A DNA stretch of 64,000 nt from Strobilurus pachycystidiatus (lineage: Eukaryota > Basidiomycota > Agaricomycetes > Agaricales > Physalacriaceae), in NCBI GenBank assembly GCA_019915135.1, contig JAHLMK010000002.1, forward strand, positions 1,302,001 to 1,366,000, read 5' to 3'. The notes under the pieces were generated by a model. It did not search any database and had not been told where the DNA came from. It saw only the letters and a program-made list of their open reading frames with translations. Positions within the stretch are counted from its first letter, which is position 1. Each line of letters begins with the position of its first letter. The position numbers and the translations under genes were made by a program. Shown piece after piece: positions 11,049 through 22,723 of this stretch.

Positions 11049-11440
11049 GCCAATGCTTAAAGGTTCAAAGCAATGAAGTTAGGTTAAAACGGGCCCAAGG
11101 GCCTATATATTACGCGGATCGTGACTGGCTATGTATTACATCAAACTAATACAGATACATACAAGAAACTAGATACAGTTACAGGGAGTGGAGGGGAGGG
11201 GTCAGCAGAAACAAAGGCAGAGCAAGCTAAACTGAGCACAGAAGTGAAATTCAGCTTGTAGCCTATGAAGAGTGGACTGGGGACACACCTGTGCACAGAA
11301 TCCCAAGTGTGACGCTATCAGGAAGCGTAGGAGCAGGCAGGGATTGGACACTGTGCACAAGATGAGGCATCAATCGAAGTAAAAGCGGATTCCAAGGGTA
11401 GGGAGCGTTTTCAGAGGCCTCTGCACCTCTCACACACTCT
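11049..11440. repeat. Rearranged A fragment inside copia integrase, unit 1
   Basis: The fragment has 325 bp of the A 3' end in minus orientation (11049-11373), joined to 67 bp of the A 5' end in plus orientation (11374-11440). The terminal block is therefore inverted relative to a normal copy. The joint is at TCGAA, which is also present near the breakpoint in intact A (CATCAACTCGAAATC), so it looks microhomology-mediated. It interrupts integrase at the second catalytic Asp. Confidence 0.85.
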
Positions 11441-11597
11441 TGCTCCCACCTCGCACATTGCTCTGCTCATCCATCTCTATACCCCCCATCGCTGTCTCTG
11501 AGTCCTCCCACGATGATCTCGACGTCATTGCCTCTCCTCAGGCCTCCCCTGATTCTGAGGCCTCCCTTGCTCCCCACACCATCATTCCTGACTCTGA
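11441..11597 (+). pseudogene. Copia integrase-RT linker remnant, unit 1
   Basis: This is a short coding-like stretch rich in Ser, Pro, Ala and Asp. It is consistent with the low-complexity linker between integrase and RT of copia polyproteins. It ends at the next A copy, where the frame runs DSE into the A terminus. The assignment is by position and composition. Confidence 0.5.
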
Positions 11598-12786
11598 GCC
11601 AATGCTTAAAGGTTCACACCAATGAAGTTAGGCTAAAACGGGCCCAAGGGCCTATAAATTACGCGGATCGTGACTGGCTATGTATTACATTGAACTAATA
11701 CAGGTACATACAAGAAACTAGATACAGTTACAGGGAGTGGAGGGTGGGGAAGCAGAAACAAAGGCAGAGCAAGCTAAACTGAGCACAGAAGCGAAATTGA
11801 GCTTGTAGCCTATGGAGAGTGGACTGGGGACACACCTGTGCACAGAATCCCAAGTGCGACGCTATCAGGAAGCGTGGGAGCAGGCAGGGATTGGACACTG
11901 TGCACAAGATAAGGCATCAACTCGAAATCAAGTTGGATAAGCATACCAGTGACAATGGACAGCAGTGAAAGATCGAGTTAGATCTAGCTGTAGCAGACAG
12001 CAGGGAGGGCTAGAGACTGTCCAAAGTGTACACTGGTGAAAGGAGCATCAGTTCCTGTGAGCAGAACTGGAGGGACACTGTGTGCAAACCTTGCAGAGCC
12101 AAAATGCGAAGATGAAGGCAGGAAGCAAGGTGCAACACAGTGGGGATCAAACTCGCAACTCTGGGGCGCCCTAGACCCAGCATCAGCTGACAGACAGCAC
12201 TGGGCCTAGGCCAGATGATGACAGATTGATCCTGGGAAAGTGCGAAGTTATTCCATGTCACATGGCTGAGATATGGGTAACTTAACACATGGCATCAGAA
12301 GTGATCTTCTGGAAATGATTGACAGATGCTGTCATGATTGACAGCTCCTGTGATCGGAGATAGCATCCCTAGGTGGGGGAGATAGCCTTGAGGCTAGTAG
12401 GTCAAGAAAGGAAGTCAGTAGCATGAGGCTACATCTCCAAAAATGGAAATTACTCGCAAATGCATTTGAGCTCATTTGGAGAAAAGTTGATACCACACAT
12501 GGGCATAATGGTGTGACATGTCCAAACTCATAGGATGGGTCCGGGACATCATGAGAGACATGACGATGCAATCAGCAACATGGTAGCTATGACCGATGTC
12601 TTGTGATTTGCGATTTACTGCCAAATGATTTTGAGCTCATTTGGGGAAAGTTGAGATACCACAATGAGAACACTGCTGCTCAGTGCCAGACTGTACTGAG
12701 TGAGCTCAGACAGTATGAGAGAGTGTGTGAGAGGTGCAGAGGCCTCTGAAAACGCTCCCTACCCTTGGAATCCGCTTTTACTTCGA
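11598..12786 (-). repeat. Repeat A, copy A'2 (inverted)
   Basis: A full-length 1,189-bp copy that starts array unit 2. Its left flank is the copia linker (CTCTGA) and its right flank the copia LTR, exactly as in units 3 and 4. Confidence 0.92.
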
Positions 12787-12791
12787 GTAGA

Positions 12792-13075
12792 TGTTGGGAC
12801 AGGTCCCTTAGTCTTATCTGTGTTATTGTTGCTTGTGTACCAATTCCCTTGCGAAGTCTTAGTTAGCCTATGGTCTTACCCCGCCTTCAGCCGTTTGTCA
12901 TATACGTCGTCTGAGGAGTAAGTGCCCCTAATTATTCTTTGTAGCCTATCACTTATCTATTACCTAGCTGTACTCATCGTTGTATTCCTTATAGGTCATT
13001 AGAGCCGTTTGTCATACGCGTCGTCTGAGGACTGTACTCATCGTTGTATTCCTTATAGGTATACTCGGCCTAACA
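12792..13075 (+). repeat. Copia 5' LTR, unit 2
   Basis: The same 284-bp LTR as at 7986, with the GGTTATGGGC primer site following at 13076. Confidence 0.75.
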
Positions 13076-13120
13076 GGTTATGGGCTTGCCCTAGACTGGC
13101 TCACGACCCGCGTATTACAT

Positions 13121-15854
13121 TTGCTCAATTGTTCGCATCCCGCGTTTGTCTCCGAGGTTCCAGATCCTTACGGCAACACATTTTCTTCCACGGAACGGCA
13201 TTTATGCAGCATCCCTGCAATGCTGATCAGGGATATCAACGGCAAGCGTCTTCTCTCGTCTCGCTCTTACAATTTGCAATTACGATCCGTTCTGGAAAGC
13301 CAGTACCCTCTCGTCCTCTCGAACCAGCCGCTCGCCCACCAGCACTCGGAATTGCCCCAGCAAATGCCTGGTCAATCACAGCCTCTCGCTATGTCAGCTC
13401 ATCAAAATAATTTTCACTTTGCTCCACAACCGGCTCCCGGTTACTCGACTGCCTCCGTTCCGGCTTTCTTTCCCACAATGCCCCTTGGCCCACTAAACAT
13501 GCCGACAATGTACTCCTTCTGGTCCGCCGGTAATCTGAACCCGCATTTTGACCCTACTACGTTCTAGACGCAACATTCACCTCCATATTTTATGCCGACT
13601 CCATTTGTGTACGGCGCGCTCTCCTACCCAATGGCTCCACCGGGCTTTAACGCGATGCCGCTCAATTGTCCAGTCCCGCCGCCGCCGCCTGTCCTGCCTC
13701 GTCGTCAGCTGCCCTCGCCTCACCCTAGCGAGCACTCGTCCAGCTCTTTGGAGTCTACCAAGTTTCCCGAGGTACCAGAACCTGGCCCTCGCGTCACTCA
13801 TGGTCTGAACAACCCTTATGCGCCCAGGACGCCGTGTCTTCTGATATACGAAAGGCGCAGTTTTCTCAAGCGTGGCGGAGTTGGCGGATATGGGGATGGT
13901 GGACATGGGGGTGGTGGCCGCCATGATAGTCATCCTGTGCAGCCGCCTCCGATCCCTCCTCACCCTACGGTGGTTGCTGGACCTGCCCAGCCGCAGACCC
14001 AGGAAAGTAGTTGCTACACCATCCCCTCATTAACTGGTGTACCCGAGCTGAAATGTGGCTTATCTGGGACAAAGCCACTCAAAACATTCTCCATGCGTCA
14101 AACGTTGTCAATCACATCACGGTCCAGGATACAGCGACTTCATCTCTTGCTCCAGACTCTCGCCGTCTCCCGTCCTTTTGCCCTACCATTCATCAATTCT
14201 CTACCCCCGCTGAGCTGAAAGCTCGCAATGACTAGATGGCTAAGGATGGCCTAGCATACTCAATTCTTACTGGACATCTTTCGGAGGACATCATGCATAC
14301 TATTCCGCGTCTCAATGATGGCATCACTGCCCGCGACGTCCTTCTCAAACTCCAACGCGCATTCAGTGGTGGTCAGTTCTCAGCTACGCACCTCCGCTTC
14401 CTTGAGACGTCCGCCCAGAAGTATCAACTTGTTTCCACTCCTGACTATCTCATGAAGTGGCGCATCGCCATTCAGGCGATCCAGTCCAGCGAGTCTTACA
14501 AGAAAACTCCTCGCAAAATTGCCAACTGCATCGCAAAATCCTACCCTCGACTCTCGATTGATGGATCCTGCAAACAAGATTTGCGGTCACCTCGAGGATC
14601 CCGACCATGTTATTGACTTGGCCTACGTCCAACAGTTGCTCAAGCGCCTTGAGACAAACTACTTGGCATACCTGGCCGACCTGGCCAAAAGAAGTGTTCA
14701 TACTGACGCTCCTGCTCCTCGCGACAAGTCCAGCAAGAGCAAGTCGCTATGTGTGGGTGCAGCATGTACCGCCACTCACTGCTCGTATCCACAGTGCCCG
14801 CACCCGCACGGGCATTCTCTTGAGAAGTGCCGCGCCGCTGCTAGAGTAAAAGGAGGAGGAGGTCAGGCAAACATTCCCGCCAAAGCGTCTATGACTCGGG
14901 TTGAAGAAATTACTATTGCTACTGCTACTACCCCAATTACTGCAGCCAAGAATACACGTGTTGTTTCCTCGTATTCCTTGCGCTTCACTGAGCCTCTTCT
15001 CCCCTCTGCCTCTCCTCTTTGCGATCTCAAGAACAATCCTGCCTTATTCTCTTCACTCATCTCTGAGTTTGCTGGCGTCTTGGACTCTGCCACGACTTAT
15101 CATCTTATCAACGACAAGTCGTTCTTCCACATCTACTTTCCCTCCCAAGCCATGGAAGTCGGTCCTGTGAGCTCTGGTGTTCTTGAAACCTGTGCCATGG
15201 GCGAGGTTCGGCTCCTGATCACCGTCTCTGACCCTTCAGGCGTTGTGGCTGGTGTTGAATGGCATTTCAAGGAGTGCCTTCACGCCTCCAATGCCCCCAC
15301 CAATCTGATCTCTGTGGGCGCAATGACGGAGAATCACTTTTGTATTGTCATTAGACACAACAAGACAAAGGTGTATCTTCCTTGCTCTTCACGCAATCGC
15401 TCTGAGCCTAGCTCATACTTCCACGCCGCTGTTCAGAAACGCCTATCTTGGGTGAAGTGCACAGTCATCCCGCCACCTCTTCCTCCATCGTCTCTAACGA
15501 GATTGTCAACGGCATTGGGCGCGTCGATGGCGTTGTTCTCAAAGACCGTGCTCATGACAAGGAGGATTACTGCGTGGACTGTACTCGGGCCAAACTCAAC
15601 CGTGGTCCATATCAGTCCAATCTTGGTCGCGCGGATGACATTCTGGATTGCCTGCATGTCGATACTTGCGGTCCCATGCCTGTCAAAAGACGCAAGAAAA
15701 AGAAACATCTCACTGTTCTGCTGGACGAGGCTAGTTCCTACAACGCCGTTGCCCCTTTGGTCAAACGCGTCAATTCCGTACCCTTCATCCAGAAAACTCT
15801 CGTCAAATGGGAGCGCTCTACGGGTAAGGTTGTTTGCACGTTTCGATGTGATGA
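13121..15854 (+). pseudogene. Copia gag-protease-integrase relic, unit 2
   Basis: Nearly identical to unit 1, with the same stops (TAG at 13565-13567 and 14233-14235) and frameshifts. Differences include a Glu-to-Gly change near 14857 and an Ile-to-Val change near 15771. Integrase is cut at the same base. Confidence 0.85.
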
Positions 15855-16246
15855 GCCAATGCTTAAAGGTTCAAAGCAATGAAGTTAGGTTAAAACGGGC
15901 CCAAGGGCCTATATATTACGCGGATCGTGACTGGCTATGTATTACATCAAACTAATACAGATACATACAAGAAACTAGATACAGTTACAGGGAGTGGAGG
16001 GGAGGGGTCAGCAGAAACAAAGGCAGAGCAAGCTAAACTGAGCACAGAAGTGAAATTCAGCTTGTAGCCTATGAAGAGTGGACTGGGGACACACCTGTGC
16101 ACAGAATCCCAAGTGTGACGCTATCAGGAAGCGTAGGAGCAGGCAGGGATTGGACACTGTGCACAAGATGAGGCATCAATCGAAGTAAAAGCGGATTCCA
16201 AGGGTAGGGAGCGTTTTCAGAGGCCTCTGCACCTCTCACACACTCT
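15855..16246. repeat. Rearranged A fragment, unit 2
   Basis: The same 325-bp plus inverted 67-bp structure as at 11049-11440, at the same position in integrase. Confidence 0.85.
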
Positions 16247-16403
16247 TGCTCCCACCTCGCACATTGCTCTGCTCATCCATCTCTATACCCCCCATCGCTG
16301 TCTCTGAGTCCTCCCACGATGATCTTGACGTCATTGCCTCTCCTCAGGCCTCCCCTGATTCTGAGGCCTCCCTTGCTCCCCACACCATCATTCCTGACTC
16401 TGA
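16247..16403 (+). pseudogene. Copia linker remnant, unit 2
   Basis: Same as 11441-11597, with one private change near 16326 (CTC to CTT). Confidence 0.5.
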
Positions 16404-17592
16404 GCCAATGCTTAAAGGTTCACACCAATGAAGTTAGGCTAAAACGGGCCCAAGGGCCTATAAATTACGCGGATCGTGACTGGCTATGTATTACATTGAA
16501 CTAATACAGGTACATACAAGAAACTAGATACAGTTACAGGGAGTGGAGGGTGGGGAAGCAGAAACAAAGGCAGAGCAAGCTAAACTGAGCACAGAAGCGA
16601 AATTGAGCTTGTAGCCTATGGAGAGTGGACTGGGGACACACCTGTGCACAGAATCCCAAGTGCGACGCTATCAGGAAGCGTGGGAGCAGGCAGGGATTGG
16701 ACACTGTGCACAAGATAAGGCATCAACTCGAAATCAAGTTGGATAAGCATACCAGTGACAATGGACAGCAGTGAAAGATCGAGTTAGATCTAGCTGTAGC
16801 AGACAGCAGGGAGGGCTAGAGACTGTCCAAAGTGTACACTGGTGAAAGGAGCATCAGTTCCTGTGAGCAGAACTGGAGGGACACTGTGTGCAAACCTTGC
16901 AGAGCCAAAATGCGAAGATGAAGGCAGGAAGCAAGGTGCAACACAGTGGGGATCAAACTCGCAACTCTGGGGCGCCCTAGACCCAGCATCAGCTGACAGA
17001 CAGCACTGGGCCTAGGCCAGATGATGACAGATTGATCCTGGGAAAGTGCGAAGTTATTCCATGTCACATGGCTGAGATATGGGTAACTTAACACATGGCA
17101 TCAGAAGTGATCTTCTGGAAATGATTGACAGATGCTGTCATGATTGACAGCTCCTGTGATCGGAGATAGCATCCCTAGGTGGGGGAGATAGCCTTGAGGC
17201 TAGTAGGTCAAGAAAGGAAGTCAGTAGCATGAGGCTACATCTCCAAAAATGGAAATTACTCGCAAATGCATTTGAGCTCATTTGGAGAAAAGTTGATACC
17301 ACACATGGGCATAATGGTGTGACATGTCCAAACTCATAGGATGGGTCCGGGACATCATGAGAGACATGACGATGCAATCAGCAACATGGTAGCTATGACC
17401 GATGTCTTGTGATTTGCGATTTACTGCCAAATGATTTTGAGCTCATTTGGGGAAAGTTGAGATACCACAATGAGAACACTGCTGCTCAGTGCCAGACTGT
17501 ACTGAGTGAGCTCAGACAGTATGAGAGAGTGTGTGAGAGGTGCAGAGGCCTCTGAAAACGCTCCCTACCCTTGGAATCCGCTTTTACTTCGA
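16404..17592 (-). repeat. Repeat A, copy A'3 (inverted)
   Basis: A full-length 1,189-bp copy that opens array unit 3, with the same flanks as A'2. Confidence 0.92.
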
Positions 17593-17597
17593 GTAGA

Positions 17598-17881
17598 TGT
17601 TGGGACAGGTCCCTTAGTCTTATCTGTGTTATTGTTGCTTGTGTACCAATTCCCTTGCGAAGTCTTAGTTAGCCTATGGTCTTACCCCGCCTTCAGCCGT
17701 TTGTCATATACGTCGTCTGAGGAGTAAGTGCCCCTAATTATTCTTTGTAGCCTATCACTTATCTATTACCTAGCTGTACTCATCGTTGTATTCCTTATAG
17801 GTCATTAGAGCCGTTTGTCATACGCGTCGTCTGAGGACTGTACTCATCGTTGTATTCCTTATAGGTATACTCGGCCTAACA
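17598..17881 (+). repeat. Copia 5' LTR, unit 3
   Basis: The same LTR as at 7986, followed by the same primer site. Confidence 0.75.
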
Positions 17882-17926
17882 GGTTATGGGCTTGCCCTAG
17901 ACTGGCTCACGACCCGCGTATTACAT

Positions 17927-20660
17927 TTGCTCAATTGTTCGCATCCCGCGTTTGTCTCCGAGGTTCCAGATCCTTACGGCAACACATTTTCTTCCACGGA
18001 ACGGCATTTATGCAGCATCCCTGCAATGCTGATCAGGGATATCAACGGCAAGCGTCTTCTCTCGTCTCGCTCTTACAATTTGCAATTACGATCCGTTCTG
18101 GAAAGCCAGTACCCTCTCGTCCTCTCGAACCAGCCGCTCGCCCACCAGCACTCGGAATTGCCCCAGCAAATGCCTGGTCAATCACAGCCTCTCGCTATGT
18201 CAGCTCATCAAAATAATTTTCACTTTGCTCCACAACCGGCTCCCGGTTACTCGACTGCCTCCGTTCCGGCTTTCTTTCCCACAATGCCCCTTGGCCCACT
18301 AAACATGCCGACAATGTACTCCTTCTGGTCCGCCGGTAATCTGAACCCGCATTTTGACCCTACTACGTTCTAGACGCAACATTCACCTCCATATTTTATG
18401 CCGACTCCATTTGTGTACGGCGCGCTCTCCTACCCAATGGCTCCACCGGGCTTTAACGCGATGCCGCTCAATTGTCCAGTCCCGCCGCCGCCGCCTGTCC
18501 TGCCTCGTCGTCAGCTGCCCTCGCCTCACCCTAGCGAGCACTCGTCCAGCTCTTTGGAGTCTACCAAGTTTCCCGAGGTACCAGAACCTGGCCCTCGCGT
18601 CACTCATGGTCTGAACAACCCTTATGCGCCCAGGACGCCGTGTCTTCTGATATACGAAAGGCGCAGTTTTCTCAAGCGTGGCGGAGTTGGCGGATATGGG
18701 GATGGTGGACATGGGGGTGGTGGCCGCCATGATAGTCATCCTGTGCAGCCGCCTCCGATCCCTCCTCACCCTACGGTGGTTGCTGGACCTGCCCAGCCGC
18801 AGACCCAGGAAAGTAGTTGCTACACCATCCCCTCATTAACTGGTGTACCCGAGCTGAAATGTGGCTTATCTGGGACAAAGCCACTCAAAACATTCTCCAT
18901 GCGTCAAACGTTGTCAATCACATCACGGTCCAGGATACAGCGACTTCATCTCTTGCTCCAGACTCTCGCCGTCTCCCGTCCTTTTGCCCTACCATTCATC
19001 AATTCTCTACCCCCGCTGAGCTGAAAGCTCGCAATGACTAGATGGCTAAGGATGGCCTAGCATACTCAATTCTTACTGGACATCTTTCGGAGGACATCAT
19101 GCATACTATTCCGCGTCTCAAGGATGGCATCACTGCCCGCGACGTCCTTCTCAAACTCCAACGCGCATTCAGTGGTGGTCAGTTCTCAGCTACGCACCTC
19201 CGCTTCCTTGAGACGTCCGCCCAGAAGTATCAACTTGTTTCCACTCCTGACTATCTCATGAAGTGGCGCATCGCCATTCAGGCGATCCAGTCCAGCGAGT
19301 CTTACAAGAAAACTCCTCGCAAAATTGCCAACTGCATCGCAAAATCCTACCCTCGACTCTCGATTGATGGATCCTGCAAACAAGATTTGCGGTCACCTCG
19401 AGGATCCCGACCATGTTATTGACTTGGCCTACGTCCAACAGTTGCTCAAGCGCCTTGAGACAAACTACTTGGCATACCTGGCCGACCTGGCCAAAAGAAG
19501 TGTTCATACTGACGCTCCTGCTCCTCGCGACAAGTCCAGCAAGAGCAAGTCGCTATGTGTGGGTGCAGCATGTACCGCCACTCACTGCTCGTATCCACAG
19601 TGCCCGCACCCGCACGGGCATTCTCTTGAGAAGTGCCGCGCCGCTGCTAGAGTAAAAGAAGGAGGAGGTCAGGCAAACATTCCCGCCAAAGCGTCTATGA
19701 CTCGGGTTGAAGAAATTACTATTGCTACTGCTACTACCCCAATTACTGCAGCCAAGAATACACGTGTTGTTTCCTCGTATTCCTTGCGCTTCACTGAGCC
19801 TCTTCTCCCCTCTGCCTCTCCTCTTTGCGATCTCAAGAACAATCCTGCCTTATTCTCTTCACTCATCTCTGAGTTTGCTGGCGTCTTGGACTCTGCCACG
19901 ACTTATCATCTTATCAACGACAAGTCGTTCTTCCACATCTACTTTCCCTCTCAAGCCATGGAAGTCGGTCCTGTGAGCTCTGGTGTTCTTGAAACCTGTG
20001 CCATGGGCGAGGTTCGGCTCCTGATCACCGTCTCTGACCCTTCAGGCGTTGTGGCTGGTGTTGAATGGCATTTCAAGGAGTGCCTTCACGCCTCCAATGC
20101 CCCCACCAATCTGATCTCTGTGGGCGCAATGACGGAGAATCACTTTTGTATTGTCATTAGACACAACAAGACAAAGGTGTATCTTCCTTGCTCTTCACGC
20201 AATCGCTCTGAGCCTAGCTCATACTTCCACGCCGCTGTTCAGAAACGCCTATCTTGGGTGAAGTGCACAGTCATCCCGCCACCTCTTCCTCCATCGTCTC
20301 TAACGAGATTGTCAACGGCATTGGGCGCGTCGATGGCGTTGTTCTCAAAGACCGTGCTCATGACAAGGAGGATTACTGCGTGGACTGTACTCGGGCCAAA
20401 CTCAACCGTGGTCCATATCAGTCCAATCTTGGTCGCGCGGATGACATTCTGGATTGCCTGCATGTCGATACTTGCGGTCCCATGCCTGTCAAAAGACGCA
20501 AGAAAAAGAAACATCTCACTGTTCTGCTGGACGAGGCTAGTTCCTACAACGCCGTTGCCCCTTTGGTCAAACGCGTCAATTCCGTACCCTTCATCCAGAA
20601 AACTCTCGTCAAATGGGAGCGCTCTACGGGTAAGGTTGTTTGCACGTTTCGATGTGATGA
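17927..20660 (+). pseudogene. Copia gag-protease-integrase relic, unit 3
   Basis: The same structure and stops (TAG at 18371-18373 and 19039-19041). Private differences include Asn-to-Lys in Gag near 19121 and a C-to-T change near 19951. Integrase is cut at 20660. Confidence 0.85.
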
Positions 20661-21052
20661 GCCAATGCTTAAAGGTTCAAAGCAATGAAGTTAGGTTAAA
20701 ACGGGCCCAAGGGCCTATATATTACGCGGATCGTGACTGGCTATGTATTACATCAAACTAATACAGATACATACAAGAAACTAGATACAGTTACAGGGAG
20801 TGGAGGGGAGGGGTCAGCAGAAACAAAGGCAGAGCAAGCTAAACTGAGCACAGAAGTGAAATTCAGCTTGTAGCCTATGAAGAGTGGACTGGGGACACAC
20901 CTGTGCACAGAATCCCAAGTGTGACGCTATCAGGAAGCGTAGGAGCAGGCAGGGATTGGACACTGTGCACAAGATGAGGCATCAATCGAAGTAAAAGCGG
21001 ATTCCAAGGGTAGGGAGCGTTTTCAGAGGCCTCTGCACCTCTCACACACTCT
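20661..21052. repeat. Rearranged A fragment, unit 3
   Basis: Identical in structure and position to 11049-11440. Confidence 0.85.
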
Positions 21053-21209
21053 TGCTCCCACCTCGCACATTGCTCTGCTCATCCATCTCTATACCCCCCA
21101 TCGCTGTCTCTGAGTCCTCCCACGATGATCTCGACGTCATTGCCTCTCCTCAGGCCTCCCCTGATTCTGAGGCCTCCCTTGCTCCCCACACCATCATTCC
21201 TGACTCTGA
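21053..21209 (+). pseudogene. Copia linker remnant, unit 3
   Basis: Same as 11441-11597; it ends at A'4. Confidence 0.5.
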
Positions 21210-22389
21210 GCCAATGCTTAAAGGTTCACACCAATGAAGTTAGGCTAAAACGGGCCCAAGGGCCTATAAATTACGCGGATCGTGACTGGCTATGTATTAC
21301 ATTGAACTAATACAGGTACATACAAGAAACTAGATACAGTTACAGGGAGTGGAGGGTGGGGAAGCAGAAACAAAGGCAGAGCAAGCTAAACTGAGCACAG
21401 AAGCGAAATTGAGCTTGTAGCCTATGGAGAGTGGACTGGGGACACACCTGTGCACAGAATCCCAAGTGCGACGCTATCAGGAAGCGTGGGAGCAGGCAGG
21501 GATTGGACACTGTGCACAAGATAAGGCATCAACTCGAAATCAAGTTGGATAAGCATACCAGTGACAATGGACAGCAGTGAAAGATCGAGTTAGATCTAGC
21601 TGTAGCAGACAGCAGGGAGGGCTAGAGACTGTCCAAAGTGTACACTGGTGAAAGGAGCATCAGTTCCTGTGAGCAGAACTGGAGGGACACTGTGTGCAAA
21701 CCTTGCAGAGCCAAAATGCGAAGATGAAGGCAGGAAGCAAGGTGCAACACAGTGGGGATCAAACTCGCAACTCTGGGGCGCCCTAGACCCAGCATCAGCT
21801 GACAGACAGCACTGGGCCTAGGCCAGATGATGACAGATTGATCCTGGGAAAGTGCGAAGTTATTCCATGTCACATGGCTGAGATATGGGTAACTTAACAC
21901 ATGGCATCAGAAGTGATCTTCTGGAAATGATTGACAGATGCTGTCATGATTGACAGCTCCTGTGATCGGAGATAGCATCCCTAGGTGGGGGAGATAGCCT
22001 TGAGGCTAGTAGGTCAAGAAAGGAAGTCAGTAGCATGAGGCTACATCTCCAAAAATGGAAATTACTCGCAAATGCATTTGAGCTCATTTGGAGAAAAGTT
22101 GATACCACACATGGGCATAATGGTGTGACATGTCCAAACTCATAGGATGGGTCCGGGACATCATGAGAGACATGACGATGCAATCAGCAACATGGTAGCT
22201 ATGACCGATGTCTTGTGATTTGCGATTTACTGCCAAATGATTTTGAGCTCATTTGGGGAAAGTTGAGATACCACAATGAGAACACTGCTGCTCCTGTACT
22301 GAGTGAGCTCAGACAGTATGAGAGAGTGTGTGAGAGGTGCAGAGGCCTCTGAAAACGCTCCCTACCCTTGGAATCCGCTTTTACTTCGA
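21210..22389 (-). repeat. Repeat A, copy A'4 (inverted, 9-bp deletion)
   Basis: Differs from A'2 and A'3 by loss of nine bases (AGTGCCAGA or a permutation) near 22294, giving 1,180 bp. Confidence 0.92.
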
Positions 22390-22394
22390 GTAGA

Positions 22395-22678
22395 TGTTGG
22401 GACAGGTCCCTTAGTCTTATCTGTGTTATTGTTGCTTGTGTACCAATTCCCTTGCGAAGTCTTAGTTAGCCTATGGTCTTACCCCGCCTTCAGCCGTTTG
22501 TCATATACGTCGTCTGAGGAGTAAGTGCCCCTAATTATTCTTTGTAGCCTATCACTTATCTATTACCTAGCTGTACTCATCGTTGTATTCCTTATAGGTC
22601 ATTAGAGCCGTTTGTCATACGCGTCGTCTGAGGACTGTACTCATCGTTGTATTCCTTATAGGTATACTCGGCCTAACA
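22395..22678 (+). repeat. Copia 5' LTR, unit 4
   Basis: The same 284-bp LTR and primer site as in the other units. Confidence 0.75.
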
Positions 22679-22723
22679 GGTTATGGGCTTGCCCTAGACT
22701 GGCTCACGACCCGCGTATTACAT

